Shown here piece by piece: positions 18,603-27,889 of a stretch of DNA of 64,000 nucleotides. The translations under genes were made by a program, and so were the position numbers. A model generated the notes under the pieces. That model saw nothing but the letters and a program-made list of their open reading frames with translations. It searched no databases and was not told the origin of the DNA. This DNA comes from Candidatus Zixiibacteriota bacterium (GTDB lineage Bacteria > Zixibacteria > MSB-5A5 > GN15 > FEB-12). Each line of letters starts with the position of its first letter. Position 1 is the stretch's first letter. Location: assembly GCA_035380245.1 (NCBI GenBank), contig DAOSXA010000001.1:812716-876715 (forward strand), in the 5' to 3' direction.

Positions 18603-19811
18603 CTACCAGGTACATAGATCGCATACCGTCTCGACTACACGCACCTGTTCTTCCTCGGTCATTCCGAAAAAAAGCGGTAGGGTAATCGAGAGCCGGTCGG
18701 CCAGCAGCGCCATCGGGAAATCACGATCATCGTACCGATAACGCTCGCGATACCAGGCCAGCGTATGCACGGCGTGCGTACCCTGGCGCACCGAGATCCC
18801 CTCTTCTTCGAGTTCGGTCATCAGGATGTTCCGCTCGCGATTGAGCTGTTCGGCGACAGTCCAGTCGATGCCTTCGCGGTCATCGATATCCAATCGCTTC
18901 AGGCCGTACATACAAACGTACGATTGGTAAGCATGCTCGTAGCCTTCGGGCTGTAACGGCGGGGTGAGACATTCACATTCGGCCAGGAGTTCATTGTAAC
19001 GGCGGGCCAGACGGCGGCGTTCCGCGATAATGCCTTCGGCTTTGTGCATCTGCGCCACGCCGATCGCTCCCTGCAGATCGGTCATGCGATAGTTATAACC
19101 GAGACGGTCGTGCTCCGGCAACAGCGAGCCTCCGACCGTATGATGGCGCTGGAGATCGGTCACGGCGGCGCCGTGATTGCGCAGCGAACGCAACGATGCC
19201 GCCAGATCGGAATCATCGGTAACGATCATACCGCCTTCACCGGTAGTAATTGCCTTGCGCGGGTGTAGACTGAGACAACCCATGAGCGCTTCGGACCCGG
19301 CATGATGTCCCCGTCGGCGGGCTCCGAAACCACAGGCGGCATCCTCGACCAGGGTCAAGCCAAAACCGGCCGCAACAGCCTGTAACGATTCGTAATCGAC
19401 ACACAGGCCGAACAGCGATACCGGAATCATGCAGCGGATCGGTCCGTTGGGAGACTGATCCAGGGTGGCCACAACCTGCTCCGGATCGATCGTGAAAGTG
19501 CGCAGATCGACATCGACCAGCACCGGGCGTGCTCCACAGTATTCGATAGCGTTTGCCGTAGCGACATAGGTCAACGACGGGAGCAGCACCTCGTCACCCG
19601 GCTTAATTCCGGCCGCCAGCAGGGCAAGATGCAAAGCGGCGGTACAGGAAGTAACGGCAATGGCATGTGTCGCTCCGGTAAAGGCGGCAAACAACTTTTC
19701 GAACTCGGCTACACGCGGTCCCTGGACGACCCAGCCGCTGCGGAGGACATCTATCACCGCTTGTTCTTCAGCGGCATCGAACGACGGTTTCGTTATCGGT
19801 ATTTTATTCAT
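18603..19811 (-). CDS. DegT/DnrJ/EryC1/StrS-family sugar aminotransferase
   Basis: A 402-residue PLP enzyme. The family N-terminus reads IPITKPSFDAAEEQAV, followed by SGWVVQGPRVAEFEKLFA. The cofactor region is VTSCTAALHLALLAAGI, VEDAACGFGA and LHPRKAITTGEGGMIVT, with the Schiff-base Lys in HPRK. YNYRMTDLQGAIGVAQ and the C-terminal SITLPLFFGMTEEEQ are also typical. These enzymes transaminate nucleotide-linked keto-sugars for O-antigen or other surface glycans. The ATG at 19811 fits the family start; it overlaps the asparagine synthase gene (stop at 19804) by 8 bp. An ATG at 19844 is the alternative. Confidence 0.88.
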   Translation of the reverse strand: MNKIPITKPSFDAAEEQAVIDVLRSGWVVQGPRVAEFEKLFAAFTGATHAIAVTSCTAALHLALLAAGIKPGDEVLLPSLTYVATANAIEYCGARPVLVDVDLRTFTIDPEQVVATLDQSPNGPIRCMIPVSLFGLCVDYESLQAVAAGFGLTLVEDAACGFGARRRGHHAGSEALMGCLSLHPRKAITTGEGGMIVTDDSDLAASLRSLRNHGAAVTDLQRHHTVGGSLLPEHDRLGYNYRMTDLQGAIGVAQMHKAEGIIAERRRLARRYNELLAECECLTPPLQPEGYEHAYQSYVCMYGLKRLDIDDREGIDWTVAEQLNRERNILMTELEEEGISVRQGTHAVHTLAWYRERYRYDDRDFPMALLADRLSITLPLFFGMTEEEQVRVVETVCDLCTW

Positions 19812-21894
19812 TTGGGTCGTTTTGGAACTGGTCTTGTACGACATATTCGTCTTCTATCCCGGAGTAAGAGGTGGCAAGTTTCAGGCGGTTGCGTGCTACC
19901 GGCGGTTCTTCACCCCGGCGCTGCAAATTAAGTTTGTGGGAACTCGGCCGATCAGGCGTCAGGCCGTCGATAAAAATACGATTCCAAAATTCGAAGCTTA
20001 GCAGCGACCAGATCAACAGACGATGATTCGCCTCACCGTTGATATGTTCGCTCAGAATCCGTTCGATAAACTCACGCTGGAAATAACCGCGGTCGAGACT
20101 TTGCTCGCTCAGAATCGTACTTTTGATATACCGCACCAGTTGCTGCATATACCAGGATTGATCCGGCGCACTGAATCCCTGCTTACGATTCTCGATTATC
20201 TCCTGCGGCAGCAAATCGCTCATGGCCTTCCGGAGCAGATACTTACCGGACAGATTGATATCCTCGGCCGCTTTTTCATGCCAGGTTCGATTGATAAGAT
20301 ACCGTGTCGGAACGTGTGTGGTGAAATCGACCAGCAGGTTGTCCAGGAAGGGCACGCGTGATTCGAGTGAGTGCGCCATGCTGAGCTTGTCTTCGATCAC
20401 GAGAATGCCGTGCAGGAAGGTTTTGGCATCGAAATAGAACGCTCGTCGCTCGAACGGCAGATCACCCGAAGCATCCATGACACGATCGAACGACTCCCTC
20501 GGGCTGTGGCCGTTCATTCGCCGCAACGTTTGCGGCGTAAAACAAGCCAGTCGTTCCGACTCCCTGATCAATCGTGACCAGTAGTTGTACGACAGCGCCC
20601 GGAATTGAAGCTCGCTCTCGCATTCATACAAATGCTGATAACGCCAGGGATAACCGCCCAGGGTCTCATCGCCGCCCGGTCCGGCCAGCACGACTTTGAC
20701 GAACTTGGCCGCCAGTTGCGACAAATACCAATGCGGATAGGACATACCGACCCGCAAATCTTCGGTATGATAGATAACATGCGGCAAGGCATGTTCCAGA
20801 TCACCGGCATGGATAACCATCTGGTAATGCTCGGTGCCGAACCGGCGGGACATCAACTCTGCCTTTTCGCGTTCATCGAAGAAGTTTTCGATACTCACAG
20901 CCGTAGCGACATCGAAACCTCCCGTAAAGGTGGTCATACGGGGGATAACTTCAGAAGCGAGAGCGGTGATACTGCCGGAATCGAGACCGCCCGAAAGATA
21001 GCTTCCCACCGGCACATCGGAAACAAGCTGGCGGTGCACGGCATCGCGCAACAACTCGCGCATGCGATCGACAAGCGAGCTTTCATCGGCATCCGTGCTT
21101 TCGGTGAAATCAAAGTCAAAATACTCGTTGTCCCAGATTCGGCCATTCTCGATCACGAGATAGTGTCCCGGTTCGAGCAGCTTGATATTTTCAAAAAGCG
21201 TTGCCGCACCGAAACAGTTCTGGAAAGTGAAATACTCTGCCAGGGCGGCATGATTGAGACCGGCTTTGATTCCGTCGACCTGGAGCAGGGCTTTCACCTC
21301 GGAGGCGAACGCCAACAGGTCGTTCTTGATCGTATAATAGAGCGGTTTGGCACCGTAGCGATCACGCACGAGGAGCAGGCGGTTGCGACGACCATCCCAG
21401 AGGGCGAAAGCAAAAATACCGTTAAGGCGACGAAACGCTTCCTCGCCGAATTCTTCGTAGAGATGGATAATCACTTCGGTGTCGGAACGAGAGAAGAAAT
21501 GATGTCCGCATGCCTGCAGTTCACGGCGCAACTCGCGGAAGTTATAAATCTCACCGTTGTAAACGACCCAGATGCCGTTGGCTCGGTTGGACATCGGTTG
21601 CCGTCCGGTCTCGGTCAGGTCGATCACGGCCAGGCGGCGATGTCCCAAAGCCAGATTGAATCGACCATGTTCACTGAACAGCGCATGCCATTGCTCGGCG
21701 GAGGAAGTGTCCGGAAGATCCTCGTTGCGCTCGATCCAGTATCCCTCATCTTTGAACGGATGATTGCGTACATCGAAAAAGACATACCCCTGCCCGTCCG
21801 GCCCGCGATGAGCCATACTGTCGCACATCGGCTTGAGACAATGTGCGGGGACCGGCAATCCCTTTAAATGATATAGTCCGGCTATTCCACACAT
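19804..21894 (-). CDS. asnB: Glutamine-hydrolysing asparagine synthase (AsnB type)
   Basis: A 696-residue, two-domain amidotransferase. The N-terminal class II glutaminase starts MCGIAG with catalytic Cys2, followed by HRGPDGQG and NGEIYNFRELR. The C-terminal synthetase has the PPi-loop SGGLDSGS and later FGTEHYQM and GPGGDETLGGYPWRY. Such enzymes make asparagine or, in surface-glycan clusters, amidate sugar acids or modify exopolysaccharide. The genomic setting (aminotransferase overlapping downstream, glycosyltransferase upstream) favours a glycan role. GGAGA lies 9 bp before the ATG. Confidence 0.88.
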   Translation of the reverse strand: MCGIAGLYHLKGLPVPAHCLKPMCDSMAHRGPDGQGYVFFDVRNHPFKDEGYWIERNEDLPDTSSAEQWHALFSEHGRFNLALGHRRLAVIDLTETGRQPMSNRANGIWVVYNGEIYNFRELRRELQACGHHFFSRSDTEVIIHLYEEFGEEAFRRLNGIFAFALWDGRRNRLLLVRDRYGAKPLYYTIKNDLLAFASEVKALLQVDGIKAGLNHAALAEYFTFQNCFGAATLFENIKLLEPGHYLVIENGRIWDNEYFDFDFTESTDADESSLVDRMRELLRDAVHRQLVSDVPVGSYLSGGLDSGSITALASEVIPRMTTFTGGFDVATAVSIENFFDEREKAELMSRRFGTEHYQMVIHAGDLEHALPHVIYHTEDLRVGMSYPHWYLSQLAAKFVKVVLAGPGGDETLGGYPWRYQHLYECESELQFRALSYNYWSRLIRESERLACFTPQTLRRMNGHSPRESFDRVMDASGDLPFERRAFYFDAKTFLHGILVIEDKLSMAHSLESRVPFLDNLLVDFTTHVPTRYLINRTWHEKAAEDINLSGKYLLRKAMSDLLPQEIIENRKQGFSAPDQSWYMQQLVRYIKSTILSEQSLDRGYFQREFIERILSEHINGEANHRLLIWSLLSFEFWNRIFIDGLTPDRPSSHKLNLQRRGEEPPVARNRLKLATSYSGIEDEYVVQDQFQNDPNE

Positions 21895-21971
21895 AGGTGT
21901 AATTCTCCGGCAACAAAGAGGTCGCCGAAGCGACCCTTTTCAACTTAAAACTATGGGGGATTGAAGGTGGT

Positions 21972-23204
21972 TCAAACCCGGTCTTTAACGACCGGCGCGG
22001 GAAGCTCTCGGCCGATGATCATTATGGCCGGACGCTGGTTCATCATAATCGGCATTGAAGTCGATTCTACCCGTACTTTTAATCCATCATGACGAATGTA
22101 ATCGAATTCCATCGGTTCGTTGGAGAGACCGTTGGATATTCTGCCCAGACGAGTTTTGACCAAACTGTGATATTGAGGTTCGATCGATTCAATCAGCTCA
22201 TAGCCGATCATATCTTCGGGAGAATCGAAGCCAAGCATCATGGCGCCTGCCCGGTTACAGAAAATATACTTGCCGTCCTGAACTACCATGATGGCCATCA
22301 GAGAGCCTTCGACTACCGCCTGGTAACGACTCTCTGCTTCTTCTAAAGAACGTTTGGCTTGATTCAACTCAGTAACATCAGTGGCCACTCCGGCTATGGA
22401 ATAGATTTCACCATGCTCGTTGAATAATGGGAATTTAACCGAGACATAGTATTTTAATCCTTCCTCTACCTTTATCATCTCGTTGATGATGAGTGGAGAT
22501 CGCGATTGAACGACTTCAAGATCATTGGCACGCATTTCTTCGGCCAGATCGGGATCGTCCGGAAAAAGGTCATATTCAGTCATGCCTATCATCTCTTCCG
22601 GTTCCATCCCGAAGGTCTTGGCGGTGGCGGCGTTGACAAACGTCAGACGGCCGTCTCGATCCTTGGCAAAAGCCAGGGTGGGACTGTTCGACATCCAGGA
22701 CTCCAGCAAATCCGAAGTTTGACGAAGGCGTTTATCGGCAGCCTTACGCCGGGTAATATCTTCTCCGGAACTGAGTGAGTAGATCGGTCGACCCGATTCG
22801 TCATGAATAATGGTGTTATGCCATAAAATCGTTCTGATCTTGCCCTTACTCGAAATCAGCGGGGATTCTACAAATTCCACCGTACTTTCGACTTCACCGG
22901 ACATGAGCTTATTGAATATATCGCTGACTGCCTCTACTTGATCCTTGGGCAGGAAATTATTGAACCAGTTCATACCAATTGCTTTTTCACGAGGCAGTTC
23001 CAGTATCTCACAACCTCTTTCGTTGATCAACGAGATATCCCCGTGCGGATCGATAGCAATCAGAATGACATCCGCCAGATCGAAACACCTGGCCATCATA
23101 GCCTGATCTACATCGGCCAGTGGCGGTGCCGCTTGTGCGGATAAACGTTCAACCTCGGCGATCAACTCTGACCGCGACATGGAATTGTAGTCTTTTTCCA
23201 TCAT
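21972..23204 (-). CDS. Three-PAS-domain protein without output domain
   Basis: A 410-residue soluble protein with a short coiled start (SRSELIAEVERLSAQ). Three PAS domains follow at about 40-155, 165-285 and 290-400. Each has the typical 'RDGRLTFVNAAT', 'EEMIGMTEYDLFP' and 'GVATDVTELNQAKRSLEEAE' pattern. The protein ends at RELPAPVVKDRV: no histidine kinase, GGDEF/EAL or HTH follows. It may be a stand-alone sensor or adaptor that acts on a partner elsewhere. It lies between the methyltransferase and asparagine synthase genes on the same strand, with 77 bp downstream to asnB and about 310 bp upstream. No good Shine-Dalgarno was seen at 23204. Confidence 0.8.
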   Translation of the reverse strand: MMEKDYNSMSRSELIAEVERLSAQAAPPLADVDQAMMARCFDLADVILIAIDPHGDISLINERGCEILELPREKAIGMNWFNNFLPKDQVEAVSDIFNKLMSGEVESTVEFVESPLISSKGKIRTILWHNTIIHDESGRPIYSLSSGEDITRRKAADKRLRQTSDLLESWMSNSPTLAFAKDRDGRLTFVNAATAKTFGMEPEEMIGMTEYDLFPDDPDLAEEMRANDLEVVQSRSPLIINEMIKVEEGLKYYVSVKFPLFNEHGEIYSIAGVATDVTELNQAKRSLEEAESRYQAVVEGSLMAIMVVQDGKYIFCNRAGAMMLGFDSPEDMIGYELIESIEPQYHSLVKTRLGRISNGLSNEPMEFDYIRHDGLKVRVESTSMPIMMNQRPAIMIIGRELPAPVVKDRV

Positions 23205-23410
23205 AAAAGGCTGCGAGGGTGATCCCTCCGTAATTGTTCAGTATTGCCCCTTTTGTATCTCTTTCAAAATATCGGCAAAATTCGCCTGATTCTGAAGCAG
23301 CGGGGCTGATCGAAGAAGGGATGAGCCTGGATATCTATCAAAACAAGTCCGGCCCACGGATGACAAAGGCGCCTCAATTGCGTGAATTCAGGGCCGGTAT
23401 TAACATAAGA

Positions 23411-23490
23411 GGTTGTTGAAAAATCTCATTTCACGGCAGAGACAAGCCTCATCTCTATACGTTCTACAGCCCTGACCTCTCGTAGCGACA
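23411..23490 (+). repeat. Decayed left part of the 153-bp MITE family
   Basis: GTTGTTGAAAAA matches the left terminal inverted repeat of the complete copies at 36049, 45284 and 47630. The next 65 bp (GGCAGAGACAAGCCTC.., ..CTCTCGTAGCGAC) match with many changes, and the right end is absent. It lies in the 310-bp gap between the PAS and methyltransferase genes; nothing else was recognised there. Confidence 0.6.
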
Positions 23491-23514
23491 ATCCCGGACA
23501 ATGAGATCCCGGAA

Positions 23515-24303
23515 TCAGGTCTTTTTCTTCAAAGAATAGAAAAGATTGTAGCTCAGGGAGCTGTACTGATCGACTTCCCCCTGCATAGACAGTTTCATGG
23601 CAGCCTCGTTCATCGGCGACAGATGTTGCGGCTGGTCCGGAAATACCGCCAAAGGATGAAAAACTCTGGAGAGATAAAGATAGAGCCCATAATGGCAAAA
23701 AGCCTCAACGCTGAATTGACAACCGACTTCAGTCTCGAACTCTCCCCGGTCCATGAAGCGGTTGTACTCCACCACGTTGATCGGCGGCAGCCCCATCTCG
23801 TTGCGCAACTGATTGAGATTGGCCAACTCGCCGGTGAATCCCTCCGACAACAGGAATTTTCCTCCCGGTCGGAGCAGGCTACAGATTTTGTTGAGAGCCT
23901 CTTTCTGATCGGACCAGGTCGGCAAATTGATAATACAGCGTTGAGAAATGATACAGTCAAACGACCCCGGCTCGAATCGTTTGTCTATATCGAGGACCGA
24001 GGCGCAATGAAGTGTCCAGTTGTTGAGATCACTCCCGGAGAGTCGTGTCTCGGCCAACGCCAGCAGACTGGCGGCCACATCGAGACCGTGATACTCATGT
24101 GAACGAGCGGCATATAGCGGGGCATGGAGGGCATCGCCGCAGCCTATCTCAAGCACCCGACCGTTGGACGGCAAATGCTGAAGAATATAGCGGCGTTCGA
24201 GTTGCCCCATGAACGGGTCACGCGACGTGACCGGCATCGGATCATCGAGCCCGATTGCCTTGCCGGCCGTTTCCCAATGTTTCTTTATCTCGTCAAGCTG
24301 CAT
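23515..24303 (-). CDS. SAM-dependent methyltransferase
   Basis: A 262-residue class I methyltransferase. Motif I is GRVLEIGCGDALH (about residues 43-55), followed by YHGLDVAASLLALAE and a motif-IV-like SFDCIISQRCIINLPTW. LRPGGKFLLSEGF is the family's post-IV loop. The substrate is unknown, but the gene follows the TPR-glycosyltransferase by 13 bp on the same strand, so it is probably part of glycan assembly or methyl capping. The ATG at 24303 has no strong ribosome site and may be translationally coupled. Confidence 0.82.
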   Translation of the reverse strand: MQLDEIKKHWETAGKAIGLDDPMPVTSRDPFMGQLERRYILQHLPSNGRVLEIGCGDALHAPLYAARSHEYHGLDVAASLLALAETRLSGSDLNNWTLHCASVLDIDKRFEPGSFDCIISQRCIINLPTWSDQKEALNKICSLLRPGGKFLLSEGFTGELANLNQLRNEMGLPPINVVEYNRFMDRGEFETEVGCQFSVEAFCHYGLYLYLSRVFHPLAVFPDQPQHLSPMNEAAMKLSMQGEVDQYSSLSYNLFYSLKKKT

Positions 24304-24316
24304 GGTCGTATTGCGA

Positions 24317-25975
24317 CTAGAGGTAAAGTTCGCGGTCGTAGTCCGGAACCTCGAGTCGGAGATCCTCGAACACGTTTTGCTCGATCATGTAACGATAAAA
24401 CTCCGACTTGAAGCCCTCCTCCATCTGCCGCTCCTGCCGGTACCAGGCCGGATTGAACAACTGCGGCACCGCTTTGCCTGAAAGCAGGTCGCGGTAGCAT
24501 TGCATGTAGACATCGAGGCCCATCTGAAGGTCCTCGTTTTCAATCACGAACTTCCGTGCCTGCTCGCCAAGCTGCTCCATCTCGCCGGTCCGTTTCATCT
24601 CGATACAACGTTCAACTTGTTGCTTGAAATTCTCCTTCGTTATATGGATCACCGGTGGATTATTACGAATCCGGTCGTACATGGCGTTGTGCCAGACCAG
24701 CACCGGGATTTTCCAGGCCATCATTTCAATCCCGAACAGGCCGTAGGTGCCGACTCCCACCTGATCAATGGCATAATCGGCATAGGCATACATTTCTCGG
24801 GCGCGCGCCGGTGGGACTTTGGCAACGTAGATCACCTCGATCGGAAGGCCGTCTTCCTGACATTCCTTGAGCGCCTTGAGGATCAAAGAAGAACCCTTTT
24901 TCCAGTTCGATGAGGGAGCATGAACGAAATAGGTAACATCCTTTTTGCGCTCGTAAAGATTACGGGCGCGAATCCGGTCGCGCTCCTCCACCGGCCAGGC
25001 CTGGGTATCGGCATGCCCGCGCATCCAGATGCCGCGCGGGATGTTGTCGAGACCGAAAAGCACATCGGCGTAGAGATTGATCTTCTTGTGGCTGCGGTAG
25101 AGATCGCGAGTAAGAGCGTAGGGTCGAGGCGGGCGATGTCCGAGATAGCGGGCTTGCTGATAAAGAATCCATTCGTTGCCGCGACTGTCGCTCCCCCAGA
25201 AGTTGAACAGGATTTTTTTGCCTTTTTCCTTGAGCAACGGCAAATCGCTGAGGTCGCGTTTGAGCGAATGGGCAAAATGGAAGTGGAAGATATCATATTG
25301 GCTGATCGCCTCACGGGCGAAATCATCGATCACCTCATCCCGCTGCTTCGGCTTGAGCGAGTTGACCTTGAGATTTATATCGCATTGATAGTCGAGCCAG
25401 TTGTCGTAGTAGTTGGCCCCGGTGGCTTTGACGCCCCGATTACGCAAATGCGTCGTAATACGACCGATGTTTCCGGCGACCTCGAACGGCGCATGCAGAA
25501 CGCGCTTGCCCGCCAACGGATCCTCGGCCGGGCGTTTGAGCGAGATCGGTTTCGTGGGGGCGGGCGAAGGAGCCGGTTGGTTGAGGCGACTGCGACATTC
25601 CGCCAGACGCTGCCGGATCGTGTCGTCGTCGGGATGGCGCGCAACGGCCATCTCGAGCAGTTGGATTGCCTCGGGAAGATGGTTGGATATCTGCAGCAGG
25701 TCGGCGTAGTTAAGCAGCGCTATCACGTAGAACGGGTCGATCTTGAGCGAACGCACGAACCATTGGGCGGCCATATCGAGGCGGCTCTCCTGGAAGTCGA
25801 TCACACCCAGGTTATTGAGCGCCTCTTTGCAGTTCGGTTGTTCTTTTAATATATCGAGGAATTTATCGCGGGCCGATTCAATCCGGCCGTTGTTGAAGAG
25901 CTCTTCAGCGGTCCTGATCCGCTCGGCGGTCAGGCATGTTTTTTCGTTTTTTGGGTCAACTTTGGACTCAGTCAA
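24317..25975 (-). CDS. TPR-glycosyltransferase fusion
   Basis: A 552-residue protein. Residues about 15-120 form three TPR units (AEELFNNGRIESARDKFLDIL, ALNNLGVIDFQESRLDMAAQWF, ALLNYADLLQISNHLPEA). A Pro-rich linker leads into a GT-B-like glycosyltransferase region (FWGSDSRGNEWILYQ, VLFGLDNIPRGIWMRG, FVHAPSSNWKKGSSLILKAL, DYAIDQVGVGTYGLFGIEMMAWKIPVLVW). The last block resembles the nucleotide-sugar site of GT4-type enzymes. The start is set by GGAGG 5 bp before a TTG at 25975; no ATG is near, and a TTG at 25990 would lack the site. It heads the surface-glycan group that runs down to 18603. Confidence 0.75.
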   Translation of the reverse strand: MTESKVDPKNEKTCLTAERIRTAEELFNNGRIESARDKFLDILKEQPNCKEALNNLGVIDFQESRLDMAAQWFVRSLKIDPFYVIALLNYADLLQISNHLPEAIQLLEMAVARHPDDDTIRQRLAECRSRLNQPAPSPAPTKPISLKRPAEDPLAGKRVLHAPFEVAGNIGRITTHLRNRGVKATGANYYDNWLDYQCDINLKVNSLKPKQRDEVIDDFAREAISQYDIFHFHFAHSLKRDLSDLPLLKEKGKKILFNFWGSDSRGNEWILYQQARYLGHRPPRPYALTRDLYRSHKKINLYADVLFGLDNIPRGIWMRGHADTQAWPVEERDRIRARNLYERKKDVTYFVHAPSSNWKKGSSLILKALKECQEDGLPIEVIYVAKVPPARAREMYAYADYAIDQVGVGTYGLFGIEMMAWKIPVLVWHNAMYDRIRNNPPVIHITKENFKQQVERCIEMKRTGEMEQLGEQARKFVIENEDLQMGLDVYMQCYRDLLSGKAVPQLFNPAWYRQERQMEEGFKSEFYRYMIEQNVFEDLRLEVPDYDRELYL

Positions 25976-26138
25976 GGACGCCTCCGACAAAGGTGGTTCT
26001 CAGGGCTTCTGACGGGAAGCAACATTATTCAATCTGAAAACTGGAACAAGTTTTAACCGAACAGATGGGAATATTCAACCGGTCAATAGTCGAAATTGGC
26101 CCTTTACAATCTGCCGTTGGTGGCCCACTCAAGCCAGA

Positions 26139-26199
26139 AGTGTTGAAAAACCTCTTTTTATGGCGGAGACAAGCCCCGCCGTTACGCGAAGTCGCGGTG
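26139..26199 (+). repeat. Left-end remnant of the MITE family
   Basis: About 60 bp from AGTGTTGAAAAACCTC through GGCGGAGACAAGCCCCGCCG match the left half of the complete MITEs; the right inverted repeat is missing. It lies just downstream of the C69 peptidase stop (26206) and beyond the 5' end of the TPR-glycosyltransferase gene. Confidence 0.7.
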
Positions 26200-26205
26200 A
26201 TACAC

Positions 26206-27654
26206 TCAGTGAGCCATCACCCGGTGAAGCAGGTCAAAGGCGAGTCCGATTTGCCGGAGTGTGAATTCTCGAAGTTCTTCGTTCACTTGCAGGGAATCAC
26301 TTCGATAACTCTTCGTTGCCTGTAGCTCCACCGCTTCTTTTTCCGGCAGCATTCTGTCGTAATAGGTCTCCAAAACTCGCTTCGCTTGAGGAGCCGCAGT
26401 TGTGTAGTTCGAGTCAACGTACCCACAATACTCGGAAAAGGTTGCGAAGGCCTCGTTTTCTCCAAATGATGACGGGATTGATTCCTTCCTGTCTGCGAGA
26501 TTTGAGGTGGAATCATCGGCAGGTATGAGATAAGGCTCCGGGATTTCACCAATCCCGAAGTAAAACGGGATATAAAACGACGTACAGGGTTGGCCCAGGC
26601 ACAACCAGAAGACAAAACCGATATCTTTCGGTCGGTCCGTTCGTAATTCGGCTACGAAGCTCATTTGAGAAATTCCGCTGCATATTGTCATGAAACGGTT
26701 GGTGTGAGGACTCGAGGAATCCGAAGGAACAATATACAACTGGGTATTCTCATAATGGTCCTGCAGCACCGTTGTGATATCAGACACCCCAATTTTTCTG
26801 CCGGGCTTTACCGAGAACGGCAAATTACCCCAATCGGCTTTTATCCGATCGGTGCTGAGCAGGTCCAGACCACGCCATTGCCGACAGACATTGAAGCTGC
26901 CCGCGGCGACGGCGGAATCGGCGAAAGTTTTCGAAAAGTCGAACGCACCATCGTTTTCTTGATCGTACCAGCCCCTCTCGACGGCATATTCTATCAATCC
27001 CTCCGAAGCCAAAAATTGCAAAGTGTCGTCAAGGTCAATCTCTCGTACAGTAAATGAGTTGGCGACCACGGCCACTTCGTCGTCGGCAACCCGGTGAGCC
27101 AGCCAGTGCTTGCCGCCGATCGGGCAGAAGACCCATCCCTCGTCGGGATCGCAAATGATATACGTCCTTCCGTTACTGTTGTAACCGACCTTTTCGACAA
27201 CCGCCCCCGCGATGTGAACTCCCTCGCGAGCGGATACGGCTCGAGCCGTTACGATATGTCTGAGCCCCCGGCCAATTCCCCCGTTAACCAGTTCAGGCTT
27301 GTCCTCAACCGAAGGACATTGGTCGGATGCAACCGTTACCCCGAAATCGTTCAGGATACAGTCACAGAATTCTTCCCCGGAAACAAGAGTTGCCATGCGC
27401 TTTCTTTGTGATGCAGGTGGGTATAGGAGTGTCTCGGATATGATTTTGTCGACATAAGGAATTTCATCGGAAATCTTGACCATAGCGATGGGTTGAGCGG
27501 GAGAAATATCTTCCGTATGCCCAACCATAACACAGCCGTTGGCTGAGGCATCTTTTCCGACTATCACGCTGAAACAACCGGTTGCCGATGCAGAACCGGC
27601 GGCAAACAGAACTAAAAACAAAGTGACGAGATTGATAACACTACGATTATCCAT
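26206..27654 (-). CDS. Secreted C69-family dipeptidase
   Basis: A 482-residue exported protein with a signal peptide (about 1-24, ending SASAT) followed directly by Cys: GCFSVIVGKDASANGCVMVGHTED. This is the N-terminal-nucleophile start of peptidase family C69 (PepD/U34), in which the Cys becomes the catalytic N-terminus after processing. Other family blocks are NGGIGRGLRHIVTARAVSAREGV, GRTYIICDPDEGWVF and ADDEVAVVANSFTVREID. The family cleaves dipeptides or amide bonds; the substrate here is unknown. It is a single gene on the minus strand; the ribosome site at 27654 is weak. Confidence 0.85.
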   Translation of the reverse strand: MDNRSVINLVTLFLVLFAAGSASATGCFSVIVGKDASANGCVMVGHTEDISPAQPIAMVKISDEIPYVDKIISETLLYPPASQRKRMATLVSGEEFCDCILNDFGVTVASDQCPSVEDKPELVNGGIGRGLRHIVTARAVSAREGVHIAGAVVEKVGYNSNGRTYIICDPDEGWVFCPIGGKHWLAHRVADDEVAVVANSFTVREIDLDDTLQFLASEGLIEYAVERGWYDQENDGAFDFSKTFADSAVAAGSFNVCRQWRGLDLLSTDRIKADWGNLPFSVKPGRKIGVSDITTVLQDHYENTQLYIVPSDSSSPHTNRFMTICSGISQMSFVAELRTDRPKDIGFVFWLCLGQPCTSFYIPFYFGIGEIPEPYLIPADDSTSNLADRKESIPSSFGENEAFATFSEYCGYVDSNYTTAAPQAKRVLETYYDRMLPEKEAVELQATKSYRSDSLQVNEELREFTLRQIGLAFDLLHRVMAH

Positions 27655-27889
27655 AAACCCAACCCACTTTCTTTTTTGCTCTCGATCGCTAGTGCCGAAT
27701 AGTCCTGCTTGTTACAGGCTAACCATGTTTAATCGTACGACAAGATTCAGGGGATGTTTCGGCTAATGGATGATCCGAGGTCCCACTGTTTTTTATGCAA
27801 CTCTACTCACCCCGGCAAGCACCAACGCTGTAACTCGTGATGAGCGGGCTAACCTGCTTCGTGTAAATTACCAGGGTAAACAAAAGAGA

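Noticed and set aside
20605..21867. A 420-residue plus-strand frame opposite asparagine synthase
   Set aside because: Asparagine synthase motifs are clear on the minus strand; the frame is a shadow.
24920..25849. A 309-residue plus-strand frame opposite the TPR-glycosyltransferase
   Set aside because: Shadow frame; TPR and glycosyltransferase motifs lie on the minus strand.
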